A stretch of DNA of 60,000 nt from Membranipora membranacea (Eukaryota > Bryozoa > Gymnolaemata > Cheilostomatida > Membraniporidae), in the NCBI GenBank assembly GCA_914767715.1, contig OU612075.1:5582001-5642000 (forward strand), in the 5' to 3' direction. Both the position numbers and the translations under genes were made by a program. Shown piece by piece: positions 13,596 to 25,217 of this stretch. Each line of letters begins with the position of its first letter. Position 1 is the first letter of the stretch. Below the pieces are notes generated by a model. The model saw nothing but the letters and a program-made list of their open reading frames with translations, was not told where the DNA came from and did not search any database.

Positions 13596-14117
13596 CTGAA
13601 ACTTGGCGTGCTGCCTCTGCGCTCAGATTCGGCTCTTCTCAGCATCGCCATCTCTCGGGACTCTTCGTCTGAATAATCCTCTTCCTCTAAGATTGGTCGA
13701 CTTCTGCTACGTCGGGGTGTGGGAGCACTCCTTTTATCACTTCTGCTGTGTGGCTGCTGCTGATGATAAGACTCGTATCCAAACCGTGCAGCCTGCTGGG
13801 GATAGTCAGCTGGGTGATGGTGATGATCAGCTGATAAAATACATTCAACAGATTTGGACTGTCTCTTTCTGTGGTGATGGTGGTGGCGCTGTATGACGGA
13901 GCTATGCTCTCTGTTGTATGGCTGTTGATCACCGAATTGTGATGAGTGAATGTTGTCCAGACCTCTGTTGAGGCTTGTTGACTTTGAGACTGTAGTGTAG
14001 TGGTTTGCACTAGATTGGTGACCCTTGAACTTTAGTAGTTGCGCTGCGTTGCTATCAGCAGGTGAGTCTGGTGCAGAGCGGCATTTCTCTTCTTTACCAT
14101 TCTTTGTCAGATCCAAT
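13596..14117 (-). CDS. Internal exon of an unidentified His/Ser/Arg-rich protein
   Basis: A 522-nt open exon on the minus strand has a good acceptor (ATTTATATTTCAG before 14117) and a consensus donor (TTCAG then GTAAG, complement of 13591-13595). It encodes about 174 residues of low-complexity, probably disordered sequence: an HHHHHRKRQ run, a second HHHH run, a basic RRSRSR patch followed by the acidic EEEDYSDEESRE, and RRAESERRGSTPSF at the end. It begins one base into a codon's third position and its last codon continues in the next exon. I found no partner exons nearby, so introns must be long. Such linkers occur in scaffold and cytoskeletal proteins, but I cannot name the gene. Splice sites plus strong amino-acid bias make it real coding sequence in my view. 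Confidence 0.7.
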
Positions 14118-16652
14118 CTGAAATATAAATATGCGTTATTAAACATAAGAGATTGAAACCACAAAATATGATTGCTTGTCAAACAACTAAAACAAAGTAT
14201 CCTTGTAAGTCTGATTTTACCATAAATTTAGCATTATTACGCCCACTATCAATTCATATTCAATGTATTCAAGCAAGGAGTACTTCTTGATTCAAGACAA
14301 CCTCCAGGTCCCGCCAAACTAATATGAGTCTCCATGGAAAGTGCGCTGTTCATACTGTACCTTTTACAATAGCAGATTGATAACAAGAAACATTTAAAGT
14401 CATTCGTTACCTTGTAAACATGAAATGTAACGGTTTTGAACACTATCTCAGAAATGTAATCTAGCTGAATTGTTGACCCTCACTACATTCTTTCAGTGAT
14501 AAGGTCGAGAGACCAGCAACAACGGTGCGATAATTGAGAGTTCTACAAGCTTTTTTTCACCTAAATGAGTTTTGTTGCAGATCTTCGGGACATACCTTCA
14601 CTTAAATTAAAGATAATTCAGTAAGTTGTTGCAGTCAATTCAACTTGTATCTCAGATTGAAACAATAGTATTAACTATTTATCTAATCACTGAACTAGAT
14701 TAACAGTAAGATTTGTGTACAGTGAGCAAACAAGGTACTGTTGCAGATCCCCTTCAATAAGCCACAAACCAACCACATGATCACGACAGTCAAATACTGC
14801 CAACTGCCGACGAGATTCCTTAGTGAAGGGGGGATAAAATCAGAGAGCTCTCAACAGTAGTTAGCATAAGCTGCATAGGTTTGTGTCTGGTAATAAATGG
14901 TGAAGTTATCCGCTCCCATCGAAAATTAATCTACTGCAGGTAGTACTAATTCCATGTGCGAGCGAGGAGATGATGAAATAAAGAAGCAACCTTGAATTAT
15001 CACATTTCTACTATGATCAGACAAGTTCAGAAATAAAATCAAGTAATACATTCATGATAAACATGTCTACTATATAGAAATGGCAACACACCAGGAGGAA
15101 GCAGGCAGCCAGAAGAATACCATGACATATGTCTAATCTTCAATGAGGAACTATTTATCCCAGATTTTCTCAAATGACACCTCAAAGATAAATGCGACCT
15201 CTCAAGCTGTGCTGAAGTGTAGAGTGAAAGATGAGCACACGGTACTCGTCCGCACAGTGCAAAGCCCTCATTGGACGACTCCGACACGCTGAGGAGAAGA
15301 AATCACGCTGTGTAAACAACTCGAAAAATGCTAAACCTCATCAAGAGCAGACAATGTGCGATGATTAGTCACCTCATAACGCTGACATGTTTTCAGCCAC
15401 TCGAAAGCATCTGTTTTCATAAAAACATCAATGGTCAGTGTTGGTGGTGACTACTGTTTAAAGACATTATGCCTTGTGTTGTACAGCAATAACAACGGCT
15501 AAATGATGATAAATGACAATGGTGACCAATTGCTGCTCCAGTGAAAATGCTTTATCAGTCTCTGTTATGGTGTTAGAAGATTTTTAAAACAGCAAACAGT
15601 CCGATGTTGCAACTCCCTAAAAGCTTATGTTGAAATCGGCGCCCTATTATTACTGTAGGACTCTGAAGATCATGAGTAATATAGAACAAAAGAGGGGACA
15701 AAAGGACTCTCATTAGCTTGATAGGTAACAAATGACCACAAAAATCTCTAAAGTACGAAAATTAGCAAGCAGATCTGTAGTGCATACACAAGCAAACCAC
15801 CAAAAGACAAAAGATAGATTGAGTAAACAGCCCTTAATTAAGCACTCGAGATTAGTCATTCCATTTGAGAGGACGATTCCCACACACCTTGAGCTATTAC
15901 AGATAAAGATATAGTTTTATTCGTTGCTCACATCTAACAACAGCACTGTATACAACAGTTTAGAATGAATCTTTTCAAAATGCTCCTTTGCACAAACTGA
16001 TGTACAGTGCAAACCTAGATCAAGTATGATCCAATTTGCCTTCGTTTGGAATATCAACCGTCGCCAGTTCACCTGTAGAATGTGAACGACTAGAATGCAG
16101 GCGAATCCGAACAAACGTGACCTACTACAAACCCAAGCGTACAAGGTTAAACAACTGTCATCTTGCTAGACTCGAGCCCAAATATTAAAAAATGCAACCA
16201 TGTTTGAGAGCACTCTTGCTCCTGTACAAAAAGTTTCAAAAGTAACACCCAACAGGTTGTAACATTCTGCGACATTGTATGTTATGCAATGAAATCTCAC
16301 CAATTCATACCAGTTGAAAGCTTCAGAAATGTAGTGCATAACATGCCTCCTGCTGTGGTGTGAATTATGATATGATTGTGACTTGTGACCCCTCATAATC
16401 ATGAAGCGAATTTGAACCTACCTGTAAACTGTTAATATTAGCACAAGCAGAAAAAGAAAATAGTATTTAACTTTATCCTCGAATATAATCCGCAAAAGAC
16501 ATATTGGCCACATTGGCCTCTATACTATGTAATATACTCATAATTCTGTTTATATAGCATCTAAATAGAGGTGTGAAGGGTCTTGAAAGCTGTATTGATC
16601 AATGCTTGACATTGACAGCTCGGTTTGCAAAAGTACAGTCAGGTCCGATGGC
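14118..16652. other. Probable intron/upstream DNA of the His-rich exon, no gene seen
   Basis: No further exon of the 13.6-kb gene could be recognised. Short frames on both strands lack family resemblance. Confidence 0.45.
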
Positions 16653-16733
16653 TAGCCTGGCCTGGATGTCAGGGGTGGGTTGTTGTCCCCCTTCCCATTC
16701 ATCTCCGACAGCCTGCCCAGGCTATCTGATGGC
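16653..16733. mobile_element. Small MITE-like inverted repeat, TAGCCTGG ends
   Basis: TAGCCTGGCCTGG at the left is mirrored by CCAGGCTA at the right, with a GC-rich interior. It resembles the 12499 family only in its outer bases. The apparent open frames across it are due to its composition. Confidence 0.5.
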
Positions 16734-19700
16734 CCCAGCAAATTTGTTTTCTTTTCTTCAGACGGCATTCACAGGAAATGTTACCCCAACAAGACTAGCA
16801 CGAACCGAACAAACTGCTGCTGCTTGACAAAGCTCCTGTTTCAATCGGCCACCCAAAACGCACACAACGAAACAATACAGCAAAAGGTCAACAACAAACA
16901 AAATCATACAAACTATCAGAGTTTGAAACAAGAAATGCATAATAGGGTTTTAATCGTTGAGCACGCCTCTGCTTCTACTCAGAGCTCTATGAGGTATTCG
17001 ATAACTTCACATACGCTTATGACATGACATGGATGCAGTGAGAAACTAACTTACCAAGAAGAAAATCAAGACCGAGCCTTTGTGTATTATATTACAGGAG
17101 CAGCGAAACTGTGAAGCTCCTTACACCGAGGCAGCCGACTATCACATGAACTGAGCCGCGACACAGATCTTGCACCAGATATTGTGACAAACCTCAATAT
17201 TATTTAGATATAAAGAAACTAAGACCTATAAGTGTCCATTAAGTAGACTGCTCTAAATATACTTATTGTTTTAAGCCTCAAAAATCTATGCTAATATGGC
17301 TTGAATGCAAACAATAATGAATGAATTCATATGCGATTGTCAAGAGGTACTTATTGGTTTCACCGAAGTGAGGCTAGAAAGAAACTAATGCTCCGAATTT
17401 GCCCCCAAATGCTATTGAACCCTGCTATCCGCAGACTGTTGTTGGATGAGAGAGTATGAATTTCACCATAATGAGGCTCTTGAGAAACTGGATCATTCCG
17501 ATTGCCCCTGCAAGTACTAGGGCTACCAAGCAAATCCAAAATCATAACACTCTGAGAAAGTATCCGTCCTTGGGGTTTGAGATTTGTCAGGCGCAGGTGC
17601 AACGGATATATGAAAAGCGAGTGAAAATTGTCTATTTTAATCATTCTGAGAGGTAGAATCTTATAATCCTCAAAGAGATTTAACAAACTTAGTGGCAAAG
17701 AACCTTCAATAGGCAAAGAGTTAAGTGCAATGCCCATTTGATGATAATCCCTTTGCAGCTTTTGCAAAGATCTTTGCACTAGTGCTGTGGAGTGCCATCA
17801 AAACTTGTGTAGCTCATTCAAATGGAAATACCAATCTAACTTTCTCATCAGACTGACAAAGATCCTGAAAACTTTGGACAGCTTGCGAGTAGTTATCAGC
17901 GCGGGTGGTACGACCCTCTTGAGACTAAATCTAAAAATAGATGACTCATCGCCCAGCTGCCAAAACTTGTCGAGTAAAGCGTCAGATCACAAATCAAATC
18001 TGATTAGGCAATACTGAACTGCATTGAAAAAACTATCCGCTGGATAAAATAAAAGACTGGCGCTCCCTGTTAATTCTTAGACAAATGCACCGATCGCTCT
18101 CGTGGGCCCAGGGTTAACCAGTACCTCTAGCACTAAAAGCATTTCTCATGGGACTTAGTGATCGGACAATTCCTAAAAGTGCGTCGTACCTATTTGCTAC
18201 ATAAGTAAGATACAAAAAGCATACTTTCGACCAATGGACATAGTAGCCCTATTAGTTGATCTACCTATCACCATAGAGGAGTACAGTATTTGGAGCAGGA
18301 AAAGTTCCGTATTTTGAAATAGCGAAATTTGTGGCTAGCTCATATTTACTCATAGCTACCTATAAACTCCCGCCTTAGCTATAATGGAAATTGGTGCTAG
18401 CTAAGATTAAGTCACTCCGAAACTAGCTCAACTAAACTCTTGCAATCATTTTGCCAATCTAGGGTAGGCCTATCTGTAATCAGAGAGGTTAATTGATGAG
18501 CAATGCCTTTTTATGCAAGTTATCACTATCACTTCAGTCTTCACTCAAAATTATTGCTTGTTGTCTCTTTCAATCAGAAAATTCGCCCCCAAATTGTGCA
18601 ATCAGAATCTATTTGGGCCCATCAATGATTGTAGGATATTGGCTGTTTTTAGTTGCAAGCCCTCTCCTGTAATTGAAAAGAGCAAAAAAACCGACAGATC
18701 ATCATTTGGATTAATTGCTGGGTTTGTTTCGATGGTGCCGCCACCAGGCACTCTAGGTAACCCTGCTAAAAGAACACAGATAAGATCTTGCAGAGACTAG
18801 TCTGAGCTCCCAGACTCCTGACCCCCCTCCCTGCCTACTCAGCAGACACCCCCAAACCCCACGAGGGAGATATATCTGTCTGATTCACTTGTGCCATACT
18901 TCATCCTAATCAATAGCGCTAATTGTTTGGCTTAGCGATTAGTTTCAAGTATTACGCATTCAAACATAATAGGATTCTGAAAAAAATCATTGACTGGAGT
19001 TATTCATTTAGAAAAGAGCTCTGTCAATATTTGCCATTAGCAGCAAAGCAATGCTTTGTGCAAAGAAACGCCAAGAATCAGTGTTGACGAGAGATAGAAT
19101 TATGATGTTGCCATCACAAAACAACGACAAGGTCCAATGGCAATCAACGTTTTTTTATCAAGTTGATAATGGTGTTCGAACTATGTGCCGCCTTTGATAT
19201 ATCCAAAATATGTCCAAGCTCACCCACACTCAGACAAGAGGCACTGGCGCCTCAATATCCAACTCCCAATTTTTTTAGCCAGCCTTAGTCATGCTAAGCT
19301 TGTCCATTTTCTTGAGAAAACCAAATTTAATCAGCCGACAAAAGATTATTGAAATACCGATCACGCTCAGCAACTTGGCATACAGGTTGAAAACAGTTGA
19401 ATGTTCACAGGACTGCAGATAGCTATATCCAAGAGGATACTTCAACAAAAATGTGGAACTGGCCCACAGAAGACACAACTCAAACCGTTCAATAACATCC
19501 CCTCTGATGATTGACCCCATGTTACAACTCATTTATCTCATAAAAATTATACCAGACGACTCTGGTTGGAGAGAAGACTGATATCATCAAGACACCTGTT
19601 AGCAGGATGACCGTGGTACGGTGCTAAAACTTCCTTCAAGAAAACACAGAGATAATCAACCAGGAAAACGCCATATCCATATATCATTACAGTCCACACA

Positions 19701-20807
19701 TATACATGTACGCACATAACATAACATATACACATTTACATATGTAATGTAGGATACTTTCATAAATATATATGTGTGTACATACCTACATATATAATAC
19801 ATAATACTATTACATAACATTCAAGAGCAGCGAGTTTTATTTCCCTCCCAGTACTTACTTCGATCTCATCATCTTCTTAAACTTCAACATTTTGCAGCAG
19901 CAACAATATCCTTAGTATATAAAGTCCACAAATATCACCAGCGGAAGAACCAAGGATTTCCCAGAACTAGTTACATTTACAGCTGGGAGAAAGGCTACCT
20001 TGTAGCGATAAAAGCGACGAGTCCACTTTCAGAATATAACATCACGGCAAGCCGAGCAAAGGAAGTGATTAGTCTTGCTAGTGTAATCAATCAGAAGGAA
20101 TTATAAGTAATTCCCTCCCTTTTCTTCACAACTGTCAGGAAGAGAGCTGGCTCTGCGAGATTTGCCATATACAAAGTAGAGTGCTGAGAGAAGGAAATCT
20201 CCGTTTTTCGGCAGAGTCTACGTTGGTGAATCTAGTTGCAATTACGCCTAATCAGTAGCTTAATCTCCGATTAATGTCAAAACAAGCCGTCCACAACATG
20301 AGGATTGACGTTGTTGGGGTTGGTCATAATGTAACCACCTACTTAGAAATTATTGTGAGAAAAAAACTTCCAAAATACTACAGCGTTTTAAAAGCATCAA
20401 CCTTATTTAGACAGCGTTTGCCAGAGACTACACTAACGCACTTTTTAGTATCTAAAGGATAGCAAATCTGAAAATCTCTTCGAACAATCATTTGCTGCTT
20501 TGCCAATAATATTGTCGTGATAAATAATCAGACTAATAATGAAAAAATATTGAATAGGTTTCAACAGTAAGTTTTAATTGGAATTCCTTTAGTAATTTTG
20601 CCAATTAGGATAAATTGCCTGCTCCTCAAGCGCTTATTGAATGTACAGTTTTGTATGTATTTTGTGCACAAATGTACACAAACAAACAAATCACTACTTA
20701 GCAAGAGAGGAGCTCATTATCTTAATTACACACAGTAATAGCTGAGAGAACTTTTAAAGGATTTAAAACTAGTATTAAAATGAGATTAAAATTTCAAAAC
20801 ATGGTAC
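16734..20807. other. Non-coding stretch with one repeat fragment
   Basis: A 139-codon minus frame (17360-17779) and a 95-codon plus frame (18513-18800) are open but have no recognisable motifs. The latter overlaps a fragment of the large repeat found at 33.8 and 41.0 kb (18505-18625). A candidate exon end (CTTCTTG then GTAAGTT, minus, near 17050) is present but isolated. 19670-19800 is low-complexity AT/CA-rich DNA. Confidence 0.5.
18505..18625 (+). repeat. Fragment of the large interspersed repeat (3' end)
   Basis: ATCACTATCACTTC, CCCAAATTG and TCAGAATSTATTT follow in the same order and spacing as in the 3' part of the 41.0-42.4 kb repeat. Only this terminal piece is present. Confidence 0.55.
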
Positions 20808-21118
20808 ACTAACCTTACAACGTTGCAACAGACTAGCTGATTCAATGTTCAAAGCAAAGAAACAGGCAAAATGGCAGGGCGTCTTGTGTCTCTAGCCACA
20901 TACATCCATGAGGGGTCAAGACAGACCGAACTAAGTTTACTACTGGACACTAACCTTACAACGTTCTGTATGTTTCGAAATTCTCTTGCAACAGACTAGC
21001 TAATTCACAATTCCAAGTAAGGAAACTGACGAAATGGCAATGAATTGTGAACCTCTTGCCATAATATATCCGCAAGGGTCAAGGCAGACTGCATGCGCAA
21101 TGTTCACTACGGGACACG
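20808..21118. repeat. Diverged two-copy tandem duplication, about 140-170 bp units
   Basis: ACTAACCTTACAACGTT starts at 20808 and 20949. Both units continue with CAACAGACTAGCT, a GGAAACTGRC-like segment, a GGGTCAAG motif and end with ACTACKGGAC. The second unit carries an extra segment of about 20 bp. Confidence 0.7.
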
Positions 21119-23546
21119 TATAAGAAAATGCAAGACCGTATCCTCTGCCTGTCTCACTTACAATACTCATCAGTCATACCACCCTCTATCCTTAGAATTA
21201 CTTCCCTAGGTTTATATTATCATAAATAATTAAACCAACCTTCCCGAAACCTTGCTCAAGTTAGTCATATATGCCGTTATCCTGTTTGTATACTGTCTGG
21301 CATATTCTCATATGGGAGTAAACATGTCAGTTAATGGCAGGGATAAATGAAGCAGCCCGAGGGTTTAACCCTATATTGTATCGAGCCAATGATGCCAGAG
21401 GGGCTGGCAAGCTATCATAATTAGGCACAGCCACCAAGAATCATACAACAATCAACTGCAACAACCAGCTGCCAGTGGAAAGTAGCTTTAGAAAACTATG
21501 GCTGCCAACCGGGCAAAAGTAGTTGTCACGCGGCTACTTTAAAAACACAAAAAAGTAGCCGCATAAAAAGGCTACGGCGAAGGTAAGTAAGTGGTGAGTA
21601 AGCTGAAACAAAATGTTACTTTGCTACAAAGACTTGAATCCAGTCACAACCAGGGAGGTTGCGACACCGACCCACCCTCTCTGCTGTAAACACTAAGCTG
21701 ACTTAACTTTGACTGCATAACAGAGACTAACAGGATTTGTCTGCTCCTAATACCTTTCACTACCCTCAATCACTGAAGACATACAAATTATCAACTGGCC
21801 GCGGGATAAGACTACTACGGAAAAAGGATCCTAATTAGACTAAAGCACCCTCCGAGTACAACCTACACACTGAATAATAATTAACAATAATTATGTAAAT
21901 GGTTTGAAGATAGATCTTTTGGCCTACATCTGCTACCATGACTGCAGTAGAGACAGTAGTTATTGTCTCTGGTAGAGTTTGTATCTGGAAGTGGAAGTCT
22001 GAAAAGCTTACGAGAATAATTGAGAAATAATCGAGGGCGGGCCAGTCATGATGTGATGGTAAACCACAGATACATAGCATGAATGAGGGATATTAGTTTG
22101 ACAAATGTCAGTTCTGTGAAAGATCCATAAATGAGATTCAAATTGAAATACAGCCACAATTAAATTATAATTGCTCCAGCGACAGGATTAGAGCAATTAT
22201 CTAAAACACCAACTAACTCTTAGCTGGAGTAATGCCTTCATGTTTTTCCCTGAGCTGTTTCTCACAAACAACGTCTATGGTAATGGTCCAACTCCCCACA
22301 ATCACAGCTCGGTGTCTTAGTCTACATGTTATATGCCTAAGAATTCCTGGAACAAGTTTGATCCTAATTGCCAGCAGTTCCGTCATACCCTTTCTACCGG
22401 TGAGCCAAGGCGCCTCAAACCCTAAATGCAGGCAAACTGGATAATGCTTGATCTAAATTCTAAGGAAATCCTATGAACTACTGAGAAACTTTGCCATAAA
22501 AAGAGCAAAATGGCGTATCAAACTCACCTTATGTACAAGTTGGCAAGTTTTTTTTAAACTGAGCTGAAATCAAACCAGTCAGTACACCAGTGCCCTAGCC
22601 AGATGAGTGATGTCAACTCTGGAGAATGTCAAATTATTGGTTTACTTGAACTACAGAACAAGTCTGATTGTCTGTCTAGTCAAACAGACACTGAATAAAA
22701 CTGTGTTACCAAGAATTCACTTATCAATTCAAGACAAAGGCAGTTTGTTGTCATTGAATGTTGGACACCCTTCTGCAAATATCATCCTTTGACTATAATA
22801 AGCTGTGTATTTATCGGTATTTATCGATCTCCAATCAACTCGAAAATCACCAAATTCCACTCATTACAATCAAATTAAATTCCATTCCACTGATAAACGT
22901 GCGATAAGACAAAAGATACAGTGCAGATAACGCCTCAAACTGTCAATACAGCAGATATCAAAGATGTGTCTACCGAGGTGTGCGATAATTTAGACATTTT
23001 CAGAAGCTATTTTGTCACGGATAATATTTCCATCAGATATACAATAAAAGGACAACTGAGGCAAGCAGGATGAGTGGCTACTTCCTTGGTGATGGATATT
23101 ACGCCAAAACTCCGAGAAATTGAGACAGAAATAACCTGTCAAGAGAGCCCACAAATTAGAAACATTCAATTAGCTCAGAATTAGACAAAACTCATATACC
23201 TCAAATTGAGCCCACAAATAAGATACACTGTGTATCAGAGATGTTGATTGGACAACCATGTGCAATGTTTAGATTTTACAAGTTTCTGCAAGAGCAGAGC
23301 TGGCAATAAAGTCAAAACACAGAACTGTGCTTTTGACATCAAGCTCGGTTGACAGCTGATAAACTGTTATCAAACAGCATTCCCCAATACACCATATACA
23401 GTCGAGATTTTCTACCACGCATTGGCAGAACAGCTAATTCACCACACTTTGACAGACAAAGAATATTTGTTATGTCACCCGTAATCGCGGAATGCATGAC
23501 AAGTTTGTAGTGACAGGTACAAGGTACAAGCTATGCAAACAAGGAG
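21119..23546. other. Non-coding stretch, no gene seen
   Basis: The only structure noted is a 12-bp-stem hairpin at 21530-21562 (GCGGCTACTTTT mirrored by AAAAGTAGCCGC around a 9-nt loop). No coding exon was recognised. Confidence 0.5.
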
Positions 23547-23816
23547 CCCGTAGTTCTAGGGGAGGTAGGGATGTTCGGCCTCCCCTAGAATACCAATAGA
23601 GTGGCCTAAAAATGCTATAATTGAATATTCCGTGTCCGAATCAGCGCATTTAGGAGACTGTCATTTGATATTAAATTTTATATAATTAAAAGTTTTAGAG
23701 GCTAAGAAGTAACCCCAGACTTCACAGGACGAGCTTACAATATCCAACCTGGTGTTACTTAACAAACCTCAAGGATTTTCGCCTCTCCTACCATTTCTCC
23801 TTAACTGATCTTGTTC
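23547..23816 (+). repeat. Interspersed repeat with TTCTAGGGGAGG start, copy 1
   Basis: It begins GCCCGTAGTTCTAGGGGAGG, continues with AGTGGYC...ATATAATTGAAT and ends near CTCCTACCATTTCT...TTGTTCT. The same order appears at 55841-56060, and the beginning alone at 56975-57070. I infer a short mobile repeat of unknown class; no clear terminal inverted repeats were found. Confidence 0.6.
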
Positions 23817-25100
23817 TAGACCTTAAGTTTCTAAACCGTAACATGGGCCCATAGAGAAGTGTGTTGTCCTCAGCCTGCTATAAAAGCCTCGTTGCCAAAA
23901 AATTACTATAATTATAATCATGACACATCACCATTGAACTCGATCGACGTCATTAAATTTTCGGATTTATCTCCACCCAACTCCAAATTTTACACACTAT
24001 TTAGAATAACTTCTAGCATAAGGAATACTTACTGCTTCGAGCGCCTCTTTATGTTTGAGAAGATGCCACAAGGCATTATAGTAGTATTCACACGAGATTT
24101 TTTTCCCACCCAAGGCAAACGCCGATATTCAATGACCACTTTTTGCAATAATAATAAAGTTACAAATTTGTTAATCTCAACCAATGGTCCTGGTATCGTT
24201 TTCCTTTTAAAAATATATCAAAAGACGGTTGACAAAAAGTATTGTAACAAATGCACTGGGCGAGTTAACAAAAATAACTAGAACAAAGTGAAAATTAATG
24301 ACCAAACACTGTGCCCCTTTAATCTTTGGTATTTTGAGCGTGCTGCAGCTATTGTAAATAGCTAATTGCACTCACTGCATTTGGATACAAACACTAGCAA
24401 CCATCCCTGATGGAAAGTGAATGATTGAAAGGTCAAGACAAAAACAAATTTGGATCAAATTAAATTATCTAATGAAGCGTTTGTTTGATTATATAATTCG
24501 TGAATTTTATTTCAGAAATAGTGACTAGCCTAACATATAATATCTACAATATACACAACATGCTAAATGTCTTTTTTCAGGTGAACCACCTGGTCCATTT
24601 TTTGGCCTTATCAATGGCCTGATTGAAATATAACATGGACATAATATATCTAAATACTATTCTACACATCTAGCAACAATTGACAGAATATATAGATACA
24701 GCGCTGGTCACTCACTACCGTCGTAACCCATCATGACAAGCTTAGCTCAGGTGGGGTGGGTTTTTCACCGCCCACAACCACTGCTTATCAAGACAGGTTT
24801 CAAGCATGGGCGAAATGACACGTAGTGAATTTTGCAGGGCAGGTGTACAATTTGGAGTTGTGTCAACATGACATCAACATACTGTTGAATTCCCGGTCTC
24901 TGATGCTTAAATGGAGCCCGAGTACCCAAACCAAGTACCACAGCATCAGCATATCCTATCATTATCTACTTGCAGTAAATCACAGAGAGAAAAAGTGAAA
25001 AATTTTGGCATCATTCATTATGCTAAGAAAATCTATCAGAAAAATCACAACATTCTTGGTTGCAGAGCAGTGAATATAGAGAAAGTGTAATACTGGTAAT
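23817..25100. other. Non-coding stretch downstream of Tim17-like gene A
   Basis: A 140-codon plus-strand frame (23859-24281) is open but is AT-driven and shows no motif. 24732-24800 resembles a degraded member of the TAGCCTGTCTTGAC MITE family (CATGACAAGCTTAGC ... GCTTATCAAGACAGG). Confidence 0.5.
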
Positions 25101-25186
25101 GTAGCCTTGTCACATGACTCCTTTTATTGTTTGGGGGGGGGGGGGGTACCCACCAAAACAGAAAAAGTAACCGTGTGACAAGGCTA
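25101..25186. mobile_element. MITE with TAGCCTTGTCACATG ends, in 3' flank of gene A
   Basis: GTAGCCTTGTCACATG (25101-25116) is mirrored by CGTGTGACAAGGCTAC (to 25186). The interior contains a run of 14 G. Further copies with the same ends lie at 45936-45991 and, left end only, at 32953. The TA at each outer end suggests a TA target duplication, which is inference. Confidence 0.75.
25123..25128 (-). terminator. Candidate polyadenylation hexamer AATAAA of Tim17-like gene A
   Basis: TTTATT on the plus strand reads AATAAA on the minus strand, about 90 nt beyond the TAA stop. It lies inside the MITE at 25101-25186, and I saw no other AATAAA in the first 200 nt after the stop. Confidence 0.45.
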
Positions 25187-25217
25187 CTGGTTATGCACAA
25201 CGATCTATATTTGATTC

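Noticed and set aside
17360-17779. 139-codon minus-strand frame, one of the longest single frames outside the assigned exons
   Set aside because: It has no recognisable motif, the upstream frame is broken by several stops, and there are no convincing splice sites.
18513-18800. 95-codon plus-strand frame
   Set aside because: It starts in a fragment of the large interspersed repeat, and the matching part of the other copies is not open in the same way.
23859-24281. 140-codon plus-strand frame
   Set aside because: AT-driven composition, no domain, and it starts just beyond a repeat; probably chance.
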